Shown here one piece after another: positions 23,551-35,181 of a DNA stretch of 64,000 nucleotides (positions are counted from its first letter, which is position 1; each line of letters starts with the position of its first letter). Position numbers and translations under genes: made by a program. Origin of the DNA: an uncultured Prevotellaceae bacterium (lineage in GTDB: Bacteria; Bacteroidota; Bacteroidia; Bacteroidales; Bacteroidaceae); contig ONDH01000001.1 of assembly GCA_900316505.1 (NCBI GenBank), positions 1 to 64,000 of the forward strand, in the 5' to 3' direction. The notes under the pieces were generated by a model, which searched no databases, was not told the origin of the DNA, and was given only the letters and a program-made list of their open reading frames with translations.

Positions 23551-26500
23551 ATGCGCAAGATAACGACCATCCTATTATTATTATGTCTGTCTGCAAGACT
23601 CATGCAGGCACAGATTGTCATAGGTGGACATGTCTATGGTGGCGGTAATGCGGGTGATACGGGTGGTAGCACCACTGTTACGATCAGAGAAGGCAACTTG
23701 AACAGAGTCTTCGGTGGCGCCCGTATGGCAGATGTCAAAGGCAGAGCCTTCACGAATATCGATGGCGCTAACGCTTCCAGCTATATTGTCATTAACCGTC
23801 TCTATGGTGGTAACGATATTGCGGGAACTATTGGCAAGTCACGGGAAGAATTGCCTGATGCTATAAAGACTCATGCTGCCATCAATAAAGTTGATACGAC
23901 CTGGAATGCTCTCTTGCTCATTTCCACAAAAACAAATCTGGATGGAACAGAGGCCGCCGATGCCCAGAAGATTTATATTGGTCAACTCTTTGGCGGAGGC
24001 GATGGTGAGTATGAATATGGTTCAACAACAGAAGGGGGGAAGACCGTTTATTATGCCAAGGAGGATGGTGTGGAAGTGGCAACCAGTAATCATGAACTCA
24101 CCCCACCAAATATAGGCAAGACATTCCTCGATATTCATGGCGGTTCCATTGTTTATGCCTATGGTGGTGGTAACAATGCCACTGTGACGGAAAGAACCGT
24201 TATTAGCTTGGACAATCCAAGTAAGGTGGTAAATAGTATTAAGGATACCCGTATCACGACTGAAGGTGATGGTGAACTGTTGACCAATGAGCGCTTTGAA
24301 GAGGATATGGGCATCAACACCACCTTCTCTTATCCAAGTAGTGATGCCTTCCAGATTGGTCGCCTCTTTGGTGGTAACAACAAGGCAGATATGGCTATCC
24401 GTCCTCGTTGGAATCTGCAAAGAGGTTCTGTTCGTAACCTCTATGGTGGTGGTAATGAGGGGCGTATGACCAGCCCAGAAGGTCTGCTATTGCAGATAGC
24501 AGGTGTTGGAATGACGGTGGACAATGTCTATGGTGGCTGCCGTAAGGCTGATGTGAAACCATTATATGATGGTGACGAAACCCGTCCTGTTCCGTATGAT
24601 AAGGTGGCACTTGATCCCACGGATAACCCGAATAACATTCCTGCCGGCTATGCTGCTCGTGTCAGAGTGCTGGCTGGTCATGTCAAGAATGTCTATGGTG
24701 GTAACGATATCTCAGGTAACGTCTATGGTGGTAACACTGTGGGTATCTTTACTCATATCTATGGCGATGTATATGGTGGTGGTAACGGCTCATATGCTTA
24801 TACGGACAACGCTCAACTGCAGGGCGACCCACGTTGGGGCGACTTCTACTATAATCCTAAGGAGATATTAGATTTAACAGGCAACACATTCACAGGTATG
24901 CAGTCAGCAGAAGCCCTCAACCTCTTCCGTCCTAATGCAGAGAAGGTGTCTATCCTTGTGAGAGGTACAGAAGACAACCCCGTCATTGTGGATGGTGGTC
25001 TGTTTGTAGGTGGTAACAGTGCCTCCCTGCGAGAGAATGTTGCAGGCTCAAGTGCAGGTGACCAGACGCACATCAAGATTGGCTCTTATGTGACCATCGA
25101 CAACGTGTTCCTCGGCAATAACGGAGAGAACATGATTAAATACGATGGAGGCGATGACTTTGTCAGAGGTGAAGGTGTGCTGCGCACCTTTGCCAGAACG
25201 TTTAAGGATCCGGATAATAATGATGCACAATTCAGTCAGATGACTCTGACCGATGCTGGTGTCTTTGCCAAATACATGGAAGGTTGTGCCATGAAGGTAA
25301 AGCCTAATGTGGTGTTCGAGAGCAGGGCTAATGGAGATGCTGACAACTATAAAGAATACACCACCAAGTTTGGTTCTTTCTACTGCGGTGGTAATGTGGG
25401 TAGTATCATTGTACCGGGAAAGATTACTGTCAATTTCAACGACAAGGTAATTATCTACAACAAAGTGGTAGGTGGCTGTAACAATGCCAATGTATATGGT
25501 GACACAGGATTTAATGCTGAATACTTGGGCGGTTTGTTGGGCGATCCCGATCCCGCGCCGGCCGGTTCGCCTGATAATGCCATTGGCGACAAGCTGGAAC
25601 TGAACTTCAACGGTCTGAAGATTCAGCCAATGCGTTGGAATACCGGCCACACAGCATTGGAATGGAACACCATCAGCTCTGCATCTGGTAATCCGGTTGA
25701 CCCTGTGACATCAGGTGCCACTCCTGAAAGTCCAGTCACAAGTGACGATGATGACTTAGATCGTCGTCTGAAGGGCGGCAATATCTACGGAGGTTGCTAC
25801 AACACAGGACATGTGAACGGCAATGTGGTCATCAACATCAATGCATCCATTGTTGACCGCAAGGGCGAATTTGCCATCTTTGACCAGGTAGAGGAGAACG
25901 AAGGTGAGGCAATCTTGTATGGCCACGATGATTATAATATCACTGCACGTCGCTCAGGTGTACTTCTCGACGAGCAGGGTATGGACGTATTGGGTAAGGC
26001 GCTTAACGTGTTTGGTGGTGGCTATGGTGGCGACTCTGAAATATGGGGTAGTACCACTGTCAATATCAACAAGGGTTACGTATTCCAGGTCTTTGGTGGT
26101 GGCGAGAATGGCCCTATCGGTAATGGAACTTATAATGCAACGACTAAAGAGCTTGAATACACCTATGACCCGCGCTACAGCTGTCACGTCAATCTGAAAG
26201 GTTCGATGGCAGGTGTTTACAGAGGTCATGCAGAAGACAGCGACGATATGGCTGAGGCGGAGTTTATCTATGGTGGTTCCTTCGAAGCACCTATCGCCGG
26301 CAATACCATCATCAATTTGGGTAACGGACGTATCTTCAACAGCTTTGCAGGTTCTTGTAACGCCGACATCCTCGGACACACAGAGACCTACATCGGACGT
26401 AATGGTGTGGATGCACAAGGTAAGGATGTGCTGGGATTCCCTTGGATTCGTGACCATGTCTATGGCGGTAACGATCTTGGTGGACAGATTCTTAATACTG

Positions 26501-29500
26501 CAAACTTCCAGGGTCGTGTTAGCTCTGATTTGCAGGCCAAGCTACACAAAGCCGAAAACGCAGAGAGTCCTGATGTGGTCAATGCCTCTGCCTATATGGA
26601 GTATATCCAAGGTCGTGTAGGTTATATCTTTGGCGGTTGCTATGGTGACTATGACTATACAGACTCTCATTACAGCAAATATACCTATTCTGACGGAAAA
26701 TCAAGAAAAGGCTTCACCAAGCCACGTCTGGACAATGCCTTCGTCAACTTCCGTCCAAATAACCACGCCCGTAATGAATTGAAGAGAATCTTCGGTGCCG
26801 GACAAGGTTCTTTGAAGGGCTTTGGTGTGGACAGTATGCAGAACCGAAGCTATATTCTGGTAGATATTCCACAAACCGTTACGAAATTCCAGAATGTTGC
26901 TGTATTTGGTGCTGGTGCCAACTGCGGTCTGGGTATGGGTGCCGACTCTGTTACCGTATCCAAGAATCTGGATAAGTACTCAGCTATCATCGACCTCTTC
27001 AGAGGAACTGTCAGCAATGTCTATGGCGGTAGCTTTGCAGAGGGTTTCACACGCCGCACTATGCTGAACGTGCCTAACACTTCTACCATCAGTGTAAATA
27101 GCCTGTTCGGTGGTGCTTATGGCGATGACCCAATGTATCCTTGTGACGTATATGAATCACACGTCAACTATCATAGTGCCAATGCTACCGTACGTGGCAA
27201 CATCTATGGCGGTAACAACAATGCCGACCGTACACTCTATGCTCAGGTCAACATTGATGTTCCCGTATATAATGGAAAGACAGACCCCAAAACCGGTTCT
27301 AAGTATATGTCAACCGTCTATGGAGCTGGCTTTGGTGAAGACACATGGGCTCAGTACACTGAGGTGAATCTGGAGCGCGGCGCACAGGTCTATGAGGTTT
27401 ATGGCGGTGGTCACAACGGAAAGGTCATCAACCGCAAGTCGTTGCTGAAATGGCAGAAAGATTTAGAAGAAAAAGGCGAAGAACTCGACCTCAGCATGCC
27501 AGGATACAATGAGTGCGGCCTGGACCACCCAACCTTAGTTCATGCTACGCGCTTAGGAGGAAAATATCATACGAATGTCCACATCCACGAGGGAGCTACC
27601 GTTTGGAACTATGCTTACGGTGGCGGTATGGGTGACTCACTGAAGGTAAAACAAGGCATCCTCGGTAGTGGTGATGTTTATGGAAGCACCTATATTGATT
27701 TGCTGGGTGGAACTGTTGTCAAGGACCTCTATGCTGCAGGTACCAGTGGAGCCGTACGAGATTCTCTGCGTGTTACTGCTGACGGTTTTGACTACAATGG
27801 CAAACATATTGATGGCTTCACTGCCAGCAGCACAGCCTATATCGAAGGTGGCAAGGTGCGTAATGTCTATGGCGGTGGCTGGCGAGGAAGTGTGGGCGAA
27901 CATGCTGGAAAAATCGATGCTTCTTATGATGACGATATTCCAGGTGAGACACACGTCATCATAGGTAAGACAGACGGTACTACCCTTACAGACGGTATCC
28001 CTGCCATCGAGCGTAATGCCTACGGTGGCGGTGAAGGTGGTGCTGTTTTCGGTACTGCCAATATCACACTGAACAATGGCTATATCGGTTACCAGTTCTT
28101 TGACAGCGAACCTACGGATAAGACCTATCCATATACAAAGGTTGTACACGACGATTGGACTGGTTACTATCAGGAGAAGATTGTCGACGAGACTTGGAAG
28201 GATGCCGATGGCAACTATATCCCTAATACCAATCTGGAGAACAGTGGTAACATCTTTGGTGGCGGTTATATCGATAACAGTAGTGTGGATATCACCAATG
28301 TCGAGGTTTATGAAGGTGTGGTGCGTAACAGCGTCTTTGGTGGCGGTGAGATTGCTGCCATCGGTCGTGGCGATGTCTATGGCGAGAACGATGAGAGTCC
28401 GCTGCGTACCCTGAAAGGTATCTACAAGGCAGGTAAGACAAAGGTCAGCATCTATGGCGGTTGGGTGAAACGTAATGTGTTCGCAGGCGGTAAGGGTATC
28501 GACAACTTGGGCCGCACAGGTTCACTCTACACCAACGGCTATGTGTTTGGAAAGACCGAGGTTGACGTTCTCGGTGGCGAGATAGGTACGGATGAAGGCG
28601 TGGCATTAGGTTATGGCAACGTCTTTGGCGGTGGCGATATCGGTTATGTCTATAGTGCCTTCGAATATCCTGACGGCAGTCTGGGCATCGGCAAGCAGGC
28701 AGGAGCTCGCTATGACGATGGTGATGAGGGTCACTACTTCAAGTCAAAGAATGGTGTTTATACCGATGATAATGGCAATCCTGTTGGAGGTGGTGAGAAA
28801 TACATGACAGAGGACAGCAAGGTGTTGGTTGAGCCACACTGTAAGGTGCTGTCGGATGTCACTGTCAACGGACACGACTATGTTGCTGGTGACTATGTCC
28901 CCACATCTGACTTGAACACCTTGAAGGATAAGACCACTGACGCTGCAACATGGGGTAAACTGGATGTGGACGGCATCATTATCCACAACGCCGTCTTTGC
29001 CGGTGGTAACGTATCGTCTGGTAACGACCAAGTGTTTGCCAATGCTACAACACTGTTTGGTAACGCAACGGCATCTATTAATGACGTCTATAATCGTGAC
29101 TTGATTACCATTGGTACAGGTCATACCGGTGGTCTGTACGGTGATGGTAACCTGACTTTCGTGGATGGCTATCGTGAACTGAACATCACCAACTACGGTA
29201 CAGACTACTATCATATCACAGATGATATCACATTGGCGCAATACGATATTCTCCCTGCACGTGAGCGAGCCTATTACGAGCTGAAATACAGGTGCTTGCA
29301 GGAGTGTACGGACAATGAGGGCACACATTACACCGTGGGTTCTACTATCCCACAGGATGAGTTGGTGGTATTGTTTGCTGGACAAACGAATATTATTAAT
29401 GCTGATGGCACCATCAATGAGGCCTACTGGAAGGCCAATGGTGTGGTATCACGTTATGCAGGTCGTATCATGAACACCATCCAACGTGCTGACTTCTGTG

Positions 29501-32500
29501 GTGTATTCGGTAGCCGTATGGTGATGAAGGGTGCTCAGGACCGTGTGCCAGAGATTGTGGACTACACCAATTACACCATCAACCGTGTACGTGAGGTGTC
29601 ACTGAATAAAAAGGAGTCCACGGCAGGTGATACAGAGGCGAAACATAAGATGCACGGCAACTACTTCGGTATCTATAGTAATGTGAACTTCCTGGGTGCA
29701 CTGACCAGCGATGTCAATTATTATAATAATAAACGTGTAACCGATAATGTAGATGCAAGTAAATATAAGTCTGATGTTACGATAGGTGGTAATACTATTC
29801 CATATGGCGAAGCGTCCTACCAGCAATGGAAGCAGGCACATATCAACGACCAAACCCGCAACAACGGTAACAGTCACAACCAGGTGGCACTGGCATCAGG
29901 TGTCTATCTGGAGCTGACCACGGAAGAAAGTACTGGTAATGACCTTCGCGAAAAGGAATGGGGCTATATCACCGGTGTTGTTGAGCTCGACCTGATTAAT
30001 GTGCAGACAGGTGTCGGTGGTGGTTTCGTTTATGCCAAGAACGTGCATGGCAACCGACAGCCATCTGGCAAAACGCGTAATACATTGACCAGCCTAAACG
30101 ATGGTGCCGTGAGCAACCGAAGCTTTATCTACACAACTGATGATGCAACACAGAATGCCTGGCAGAGTTCCGGTAACTTCGTACACAGCACACAGACCAT
30201 TGTTGACGACTGTTACGATGAGAGTGCTAAATACAAGGGATCTGATGCCGTTCCTGCCCACTACTGGTTCATCAAGGGTTCGGTATATGTCTATGACCAG
30301 TATATCTCTGCATACACGGGTGCTCCTAATGCATATAGCGAGACGGTGAATATCCCGTTGACAATCTCTGCCGCCTCACACGGCGTGATGAAGTTGCTCA
30401 ACGTGAAGCCTAACCGTTATGCTTACTATTCTGTTTTTAATACTGAGAGTCAGAAGAAACTGACATCGGATGGTAAGCTGGTTATCAAGGATGTGGAATA
30501 CCATCTGAACGATCCTATCAGCTATTGGGATTGGTACCTGTTGCCTGCTGCTGAGCGCAACCTGTTCGTAGAAGATACGTATGTCACTATCGCAGACTGC
30601 AAGTACAGTAGCGATGCCACTGACATCATCCCTGCAGGTACAGTTATGCTGCCAAGTGAGTACAACGAAGCAAAGGCTGCTCACGCAAAAGTTTATCACG
30701 TCGAGAAACAGCAGGAGGTTGACTTCGACTACATCTTCCGCTCTTCCAACAACGTCAGTCATGATACGGGTTATCTTCTGACCTACAACGTGAATAATCC
30801 TGCTGTTTGGAACAAGTACTACACACCACTCATAGGATCATCCAGAGATGATAAGATAACCCTTGCCACATACAATGACTTGACTGCCAACGAGCAGGCT
30901 CAGTACACAGACGGTCCGACTTACAAACCAACAGCAAACGGTCTGTACGGACAGCGTGACTACAAGATAACCGACATTATCTCCAAGGAGACTTACGATA
31001 CTTATCAGACTGCAAAGACTGCTCACCCTGAAGTCATTCCTGCTACGGGTCAGGCAGACTTTGAGCCTGCTTTCCTGATCACCTCTTATGTCGAGACAAC
31101 TAAGAAGGACGGCACTGAGCAGCGTCTGCAGGTTGGTGCTAAGCTGGCCGAGTCTGAATATTCTCCAGCTGCATGGGCAGCTATGGAATCTAACAGAGAT
31201 GAAGCCTACGTATGTACCAGCAGCATCACGCTGTCGAAGACCTCTTTGATATATAATGGTCAGTTGATGACGGAGGCTGAGCGAGGTGCTCTCTTGGCAG
31301 ATGAAACTCTCTCTGCTGCCATTAAGGAAGAGATAACGAAATATGTGGTTCCTGCCTACTACTGCTCAACCCCTGGTATGTACGGTGGCGACTACTACGA
31401 CAACACCAAGAACTATCGTGCCCTGACGGCTTGGAGTTCGATGTCAAATACAGACCGTGCTAACTTCAAGTACAACTATGATGCCCTTGACCTGCTCGTC
31501 GATCCTACTTACGGAGGAGCAGAAGGACAGAAGTATCAGTACGACGGCTATGACAGCTACAGTGAAGGCAACAAGGACAAGATGATATACTCGTTAGAGA
31601 AGCCTGTTGACTACACGGCAGTATATCATGGAGATGCTGATACGGAATATGGTTTGGTGAATGGTAAGGAATATACCCGTACAGAATACGAGGCATTGCC
31701 TAACGAGCAACGCCACTATGCTCCTATCGGTGTATCTGCTGCCGGTGACTACTATGTCGTTAAGGATTTCTTCATCGTCGGTGAAACACCATACCCTGTT
31801 GGAACTGTTATCAGCAGCAATACATATGCCAGCCTGAATGATGAGACCAAGGCTGCCAAGATACAGACAATTAAATTTACTGCTGCTGATGCTGGAAAGA
31901 CATTCTACTATTGTCGTGAGAACTGGTCTGATCATGCGATTGGCGAAGTCATCAATGACGTTCAATATGGTGCATTAACCAACAAGCAAAAGGGCTTCAC
32001 CATCCATGGTGTGATACCTATGGAGACCAGCACGCTCTATGTATCACGTAACTCTGACATCTTCGACCTCTCGAAGGAGAAGATTATCACCGTGGTTTAT
32101 GAGTATAACTACGAGGAGAGTGATGAGTCGGGTATGCACATCACGCCTATTACCGAGCGTCACGTGGTGAATATCCACCTGCAGTTCAAGAGCGGTATTC
32201 CTGCCGTAGAAGACATCACCAAGCCGGGTATTGTTCTTCCAGGAACAGCTGTGACATTGCGTACGCCTACCGTAACACCGGGTGCTTATGAGGTAACAGG
32301 TGGTGGATGGGAACTCTACGAGAAAGTGGACGATGCAGAGAGTCACACCAATGGTATAGAGTATTATCCAGGCAGCGACCCGCTCTACTGGTATCAGGAT
32401 GGCTATTATGTGGCTTACTATGCTCAGACCTATCTCGGTAAGACCTACTCGAACCATGTGCCTGTCACGGTAGCCAACTACCACGATCTGAAGAAGGTGA

Positions 32501-35181
32501 TGGACGACAAGGAGAAGCACCTCCATGTGGACTATCCTTTGAACCGTCTGAAGCGTGAGAGCAAGATCTATATCAATGATTATAGCAGCTCATCGCAGAA
32601 TGGTCTCGACCTGCTGAAGGACTTCTATGACCTCAGCTTGCTCACCACTCCTGCTGAGGAGGGCTCACGTTTGGCAGGCCACACTCTGCTCGACGCACAT
32701 GTCAAGGGTGGTGCAGAACTGGAGTTCATCTTGCATAGCAATATCGACCACGCGTCAACGTCGTGGACACCTATTGGCAGCTCAGAATGCTTTGGCGGTA
32801 ATTTCCATGGTGACGGCTACACCATCAGTGGCCTGGATCACTCACTGTTTGATAAGCTCTGTGGTAGTGTCTATAACCTCGGTGTGACGGGCTCCTTCAC
32901 GGGCGCTGGTGTGGCTGAATCAGGTAGCGGCTATGTAGAGAACTGCTGGATAAGCACCTCTGCTACGGAGACAAAGACCGCTAAGCCTGTATTCGGTACT
33001 CCTACTGAACTGACCCAAGACAGACCTTATCGTATCGTCAACTGCTACTACCAGGAGGAAGATGATGCTACTAATAAGTACGCCAACCATACGGGCACAT
33101 ACGGCATCCCGACTCGCAAGAATGCCCAGGCCTTCTTCAATGGTGAGGTGGCTTACGACCTGAACGGCTTCTACCTCTATAAACGCTATTGTGACAAGGA
33201 GGTTGCTTCAGGATTAGAGTATAATTACCTTACCATGAACGAAGATGGTACTCCTTCTGAGCCTCATACTGCATACTATGGTAGTAATCCTTCCCTCTGT
33301 TATGCTGGATATGTGGAATCTCGCTACGCTGATGGTGACTTCCGCTATGCTGATGGAGAGATACCTTCTTCTACGGATGACCGCCTCTACACAGAGATTG
33401 ATGCACAGAACAATACGACAGTGAAGTTTGCCCCCATCTGGCCAGACGACTATATCTTCTTCGGGCAGACGCTGACCTATGGTCACGATTCTGATCGCGA
33501 TCATGAGGAGCAGCCTGCTCATATCAATAGGAGTGCTTCTCTGCTGTCGAAGGGCGAACAGAGTAACCGTGTATATCGTGCTCCTGCTTACTTCGGTAAC
33601 AAGACGATGGGCGTCGCTCACTTCAACCCAATGGCTTATCTGGTGGCATACACCAAGCCTAAGACAGCGAGCGATACAGACCTGAAGCCTGCATATCCTG
33701 GTATGACAGCCATTGATTTTGCAGGACATAACGATGCCAACTGGAATCCTGGCACAGTGGCTGGAAAATTCTACTCACCACTACTCGACGATGCTGGTTT
33801 GACAGGTATCAGTACCAATGGACAGACACCAAATATGCTTGTCTATGCTCCTGCTGCAGCATCCACCGAGGGTTATGCCAACAAGCAGACTTACGATGTG
33901 CTGACTGATCACTTCGCTCACGAGCCTGTCTATGCAAACTACGACGAGACAAGTTATAGTGATAATCATAGCGCTTACAAACGAGTAGCTTCAGCTATCG
34001 ACCAGTGGGGAACGGTGGTAGGCCATCTGGTACAGAGTAATCTTACAGCTACCAACGACCACTTGCTGGTGGATAAGCAAGACTTCAACTGTCCTATCAG
34101 CTACACATTTGCTGGAGGAAAGCGTATGTGGTATCAGCGTAATCCAGACCTCTTCGTTGGTCTCAACAAGGGATGGGAGACAGTCAGCCTGCCATTCACT
34201 GCAGAACTCGTTTCTACTCAAGACAAGGGTGAGATTACTCACTTCTACAGTGGTAGCCGCACCATTGAGGGCAGCAATGCTAAGATAGGTCATGAGTACT
34301 GGTTGCGTGAGTATGAAGGCATCGGTACGTCGCCCAGCGGTTCACCCGAGGGTGTCATCACCGCCACCTTCAACTATCCTGATGCCGTAGGTGACACCAA
34401 GACCGTTGGCAACACCTTCCTGTGGGATTACTACTATAGTAAGAACACGCAGTTGGATGCCAATACTGACACCTACCAGACTTACTACGAGGAAGCTCGC
34501 AACTTGCCGCAGTATCCATTGCTGACAACAGCCCAGCCATATATCATTGGCTTCCCTGGCAAGACTTACTACGAGTTTGACCTCAGTGGCGACTGGACAG
34601 CAGAGAATACAGCACCGACGGCTCCTGCTAAGCTCGACAAGCAAGTCATCAGCTTCGTCTCTGAGCCTGAAATCACTATCGAAGTCAGCGATGATGAACT
34701 GAAGGCAAGTCCTGTCAATGGCTATAAGTTTATGCCAAACTACATGAGCAAGAAGGTGGACGGCTACCTGATGAATGCGGAGGGAGGCAGTTTCGATGTT
34801 ACACCAGAAGGTGGTGCAATGACTATACCATTCCGTCCTTACTTCATTGCTGCTTCAACTAATTCGGCAAAGGGAAGGAAGGCAATAGAACATATTGTGT
34901 TTGATCAGGAAGATTCAGCCTTTACTTTCGAAGATAATAACAATCCGAGAAAGGAAGAAGTGGGTGGTGAATTGACCTTCTTCGTGAAGAAGCAACTTAT
35001 CGGTGTGACATCCTCACTCCAGAAAGCAACCGATGTTGCCATTTTCAACACCAGTGGCTTGACCATCGCATCGTTCACCATTCAGCCTAATGAGACAATT
35101 GAAACTCCTCTTCCAACGAGCGGTGTCTATATCATCCGTGCTGCAGGTGGCAAGTATAACAAGAAGATTTCAGTGAAATGA
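23551..35181 (+). CDS. Giant [YF]GGG-repeat surface protein with T9SS sorting tail, 3,876 aa
   Basis: A signal peptide (RKITTILLLLCLSARLMQAQ) leads into about 37 copies of a hydrophobic-[YF]-G-G/A motif across roughly residues 25-1860 (VYGGGN, VFGGGE, LYGGND), each usually followed by V-x-G-x-T-x-V-x-I, suggesting a beta-solenoid. Residues about 1780-2820 carry a different degenerate repeat (G-x-x-[IY]-x4-Y-x-x-L-x3-[EDN]-[KRQ]). A GLUG-like segment ('FHGDGYTISGLDHSLFDKL') lies near 3085, a 'GWETVSLPF' domain near 3542, and the last 60 residues look like a type A T9SS C-terminal domain ending VYIIRAAGGKYNKKISVK. The protein is therefore probably exported by T9SS and surface-bound or released. 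Function unknown; adhesion is an inference from size and context. The stop overlaps the next frame (ATGA). Confidence 0.85.
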   Translation: MRKITTILLLLCLSARLMQAQIVIGGHVYGGGNAGDTGGSTTVTIREGNLNRVFGGARMADVKGRAFTNIDGANASSYIVINRLYGGNDIAGTIGKSREELPDAIKTHAAINKVDTTWNALLLISTKTNLDGTEAADAQKIYIGQLFGGGDGEYEYGSTTEGGKTVYYAKEDGVEVATSNHELTPPNIGKTFLDIHGGSIVYAYGGGNNATVTERTVISLDNPSKVVNSIKDTRITTEGDGELLTNERFEEDMGINTTFSYPSSDAFQIGRLFGGNNKADMAIRPRWNLQRGSVRNLYGGGNEGRMTSPEGLLLQIAGVGMTVDNVYGGCRKADVKPLYDGDETRPVPYDKVALDPTDNPNNIPAGYAARVRVLAGHVKNVYGGNDISGNVYGGNTVGIFTHIYGDVYGGGNGSYAYTDNAQLQGDPRWGDFYYNPKEILDLTGNTFTGMQSAEALNLFRPNAEKVSILVRGTEDNPVIVDGGLFVGGNSASLRENVAGSSAGDQTHIKIGSYVTIDNVFLGNNGENMIKYDGGDDFVRGEGVLRTFARTFKDPDNNDAQFSQMTLTDAGVFAKYMEGCAMKVKPNVVFESRANGDADNYKEYTTKFGSFYCGGNVGSIIVPGKITVNFNDKVIIYNKVVGGCNNANVYGDTGFNAEYLGGLLGDPDPAPAGSPDNAIGDKLELNFNGLKIQPMRWNTGHTALEWNTISSASGNPVDPVTSGATPESPVTSDDDDLDRRLKGGNIYGGCYNTGHVNGNVVININASIVDRKGEFAIFDQVEENEGEAILYGHDDYNITARRSGVLLDEQGMDVLGKALNVFGGGYGGDSEIWGSTTVNINKGYVFQVFGGGENGPIGNGTYNATTKELEYTYDPRYSCHVNLKGSMAGVYRGHAEDSDDMAEAEFIYGGSFEAPIAGNTIINLGNGRIFNSFAGSCNADILGHTETYIGRNGVDAQGKDVLGFPWIRDHVYGGNDLGGQILNTANFQGRVSSDLQAKLHKAENAESPDVVNASAYMEYIQGRVGYIFGGCYGDYDYTDSHYSKYTYSDGKSRKGFTKPRLDNAFVNFRPNNHARNELKRIFGAGQGSLKGFGVDSMQNRSYILVDIPQTVTKFQNVAVFGAGANCGLGMGADSVTVSKNLDKYSAIIDLFRGTVSNVYGGSFAEGFTRRTMLNVPNTSTISVNSLFGGAYGDDPMYPCDVYESHVNYHSANATVRGNIYGGNNNADRTLYAQVNIDVPVYNGKTDPKTGSKYMSTVYGAGFGEDTWAQYTEVNLERGAQVYEVYGGGHNGKVINRKSLLKWQKDLEEKGEELDLSMPGYNECGLDHPTLVHATRLGGKYHTNVHIHEGATVWNYAYGGGMGDSLKVKQGILGSGDVYGSTYIDLLGGTVVKDLYAAGTSGAVRDSLRVTADGFDYNGKHIDGFTASSTAYIEGGKVRNVYGGGWRGSVGEHAGKIDASYDDDIPGETHVIIGKTDGTTLTDGIPAIERNAYGGGEGGAVFGTANITLNNGYIGYQFFDSEPTDKTYPYTKVVHDDWTGYYQEKIVDETWKDADGNYIPNTNLENSGNIFGGGYIDNSSVDITNVEVYEGVVRNSVFGGGEIAAIGRGDVYGENDESPLRTLKGIYKAGKTKVSIYGGWVKRNVFAGGKGIDNLGRTGSLYTNGYVFGKTEVDVLGGEIGTDEGVALGYGNVFGGGDIGYVYSAFEYPDGSLGIGKQAGARYDDGDEGHYFKSKNGVYTDDNGNPVGGGEKYMTEDSKVLVEPHCKVLSDVTVNGHDYVAGDYVPTSDLNTLKDKTTDAATWGKLDVDGIIIHNAVFAGGNVSSGNDQVFANATTLFGNATASINDVYNRDLITIGTGHTGGLYGDGNLTFVDGYRELNITNYGTDYYHITDDITLAQYDILPARERAYYELKYRCLQECTDNEGTHYTVGSTIPQDELVVLFAGQTNIINADGTINEAYWKANGVVSRYAGRIMNTIQRADFCGVFGSRMVMKGAQDRVPEIVDYTNYTINRVREVSLNKKESTAGDTEAKHKMHGNYFGIYSNVNFLGALTSDVNYYNNKRVTDNVDASKYKSDVTIGGNTIPYGEASYQQWKQAHINDQTRNNGNSHNQVALASGVYLELTTEESTGNDLREKEWGYITGVVELDLINVQTGVGGGFVYAKNVHGNRQPSGKTRNTLTSLNDGAVSNRSFIYTTDDATQNAWQSSGNFVHSTQTIVDDCYDESAKYKGSDAVPAHYWFIKGSVYVYDQYISAYTGAPNAYSETVNIPLTISAASHGVMKLLNVKPNRYAYYSVFNTESQKKLTSDGKLVIKDVEYHLNDPISYWDWYLLPAAERNLFVEDTYVTIADCKYSSDATDIIPAGTVMLPSEYNEAKAAHAKVYHVEKQQEVDFDYIFRSSNNVSHDTGYLLTYNVNNPAVWNKYYTPLIGSSRDDKITLATYNDLTANEQAQYTDGPTYKPTANGLYGQRDYKITDIISKETYDTYQTAKTAHPEVIPATGQADFEPAFLITSYVETTKKDGTEQRLQVGAKLAESEYSPAAWAAMESNRDEAYVCTSSITLSKTSLIYNGQLMTEAERGALLADETLSAAIKEEITKYVVPAYYCSTPGMYGGDYYDNTKNYRALTAWSSMSNTDRANFKYNYDALDLLVDPTYGGAEGQKYQYDGYDSYSEGNKDKMIYSLEKPVDYTAVYHGDADTEYGLVNGKEYTRTEYEALPNEQRHYAPIGVSAAGDYYVVKDFFIVGETPYPVGTVISSNTYASLNDETKAAKIQTIKFTAADAGKTFYYCRENWSDHAIGEVINDVQYGALTNKQKGFTIHGVIPMETSTLYVSRNSDIFDLSKEKIITVVYEYNYEESDESGMHITPITERHVVNIHLQFKSGIPAVEDITKPGIVLPGTAVTLRTPTVTPGAYEVTGGGWELYEKVDDAESHTNGIEYYPGSDPLYWYQDGYYVAYYAQTYLGKTYSNHVPVTVANYHDLKKVMDDKEKHLHVDYPLNRLKRESKIYINDYSSSSQNGLDLLKDFYDLSLLTTPAEEGSRLAGHTLLDAHVKGGAELEFILHSNIDHASTSWTPIGSSECFGGNFHGDGYTISGLDHSLFDKLCGSVYNLGVTGSFTGAGVAESGSGYVENCWISTSATETKTAKPVFGTPTELTQDRPYRIVNCYYQEEDDATNKYANHTGTYGIPTRKNAQAFFNGEVAYDLNGFYLYKRYCDKEVASGLEYNYLTMNEDGTPSEPHTAYYGSNPSLCYAGYVESRYADGDFRYADGEIPSSTDDRLYTEIDAQNNTTVKFAPIWPDDYIFFGQTLTYGHDSDRDHEEQPAHINRSASLLSKGEQSNRVYRAPAYFGNKTMGVAHFNPMAYLVAYTKPKTASDTDLKPAYPGMTAIDFAGHNDANWNPGTVAGKFYSPLLDDAGLTGISTNGQTPNMLVYAPAAASTEGYANKQTYDVLTDHFAHEPVYANYDETSYSDNHSAYKRVASAIDQWGTVVGHLVQSNLTATNDHLLVDKQDFNCPISYTFAGGKRMWYQRNPDLFVGLNKGWETVSLPFTAELVSTQDKGEITHFYSGSRTIEGSNAKIGHEYWLREYEGIGTSPSGSPEGVITATFNYPDAVGDTKTVGNTFLWDYYYSKNTQLDANTDTYQTYYEEARNLPQYPLLTTAQPYIIGFPGKTYYEFDLSGDWTAENTAPTAPAKLDKQVISFVSEPEITIEVSDDELKASPVNGYKFMPNYMSKKVDGYLMNAEGGSFDVTPEGGAMTIPFRPYFIAASTNSAKGRKAIEHIVFDQEDSAFTFEDNNNPRKEEVGGELTFFVKKQLIGVTSSLQKATDVAIFNTSGLTIASFTIQPNETIETPLPTSGVYIIRAAGGKYNKKISVK

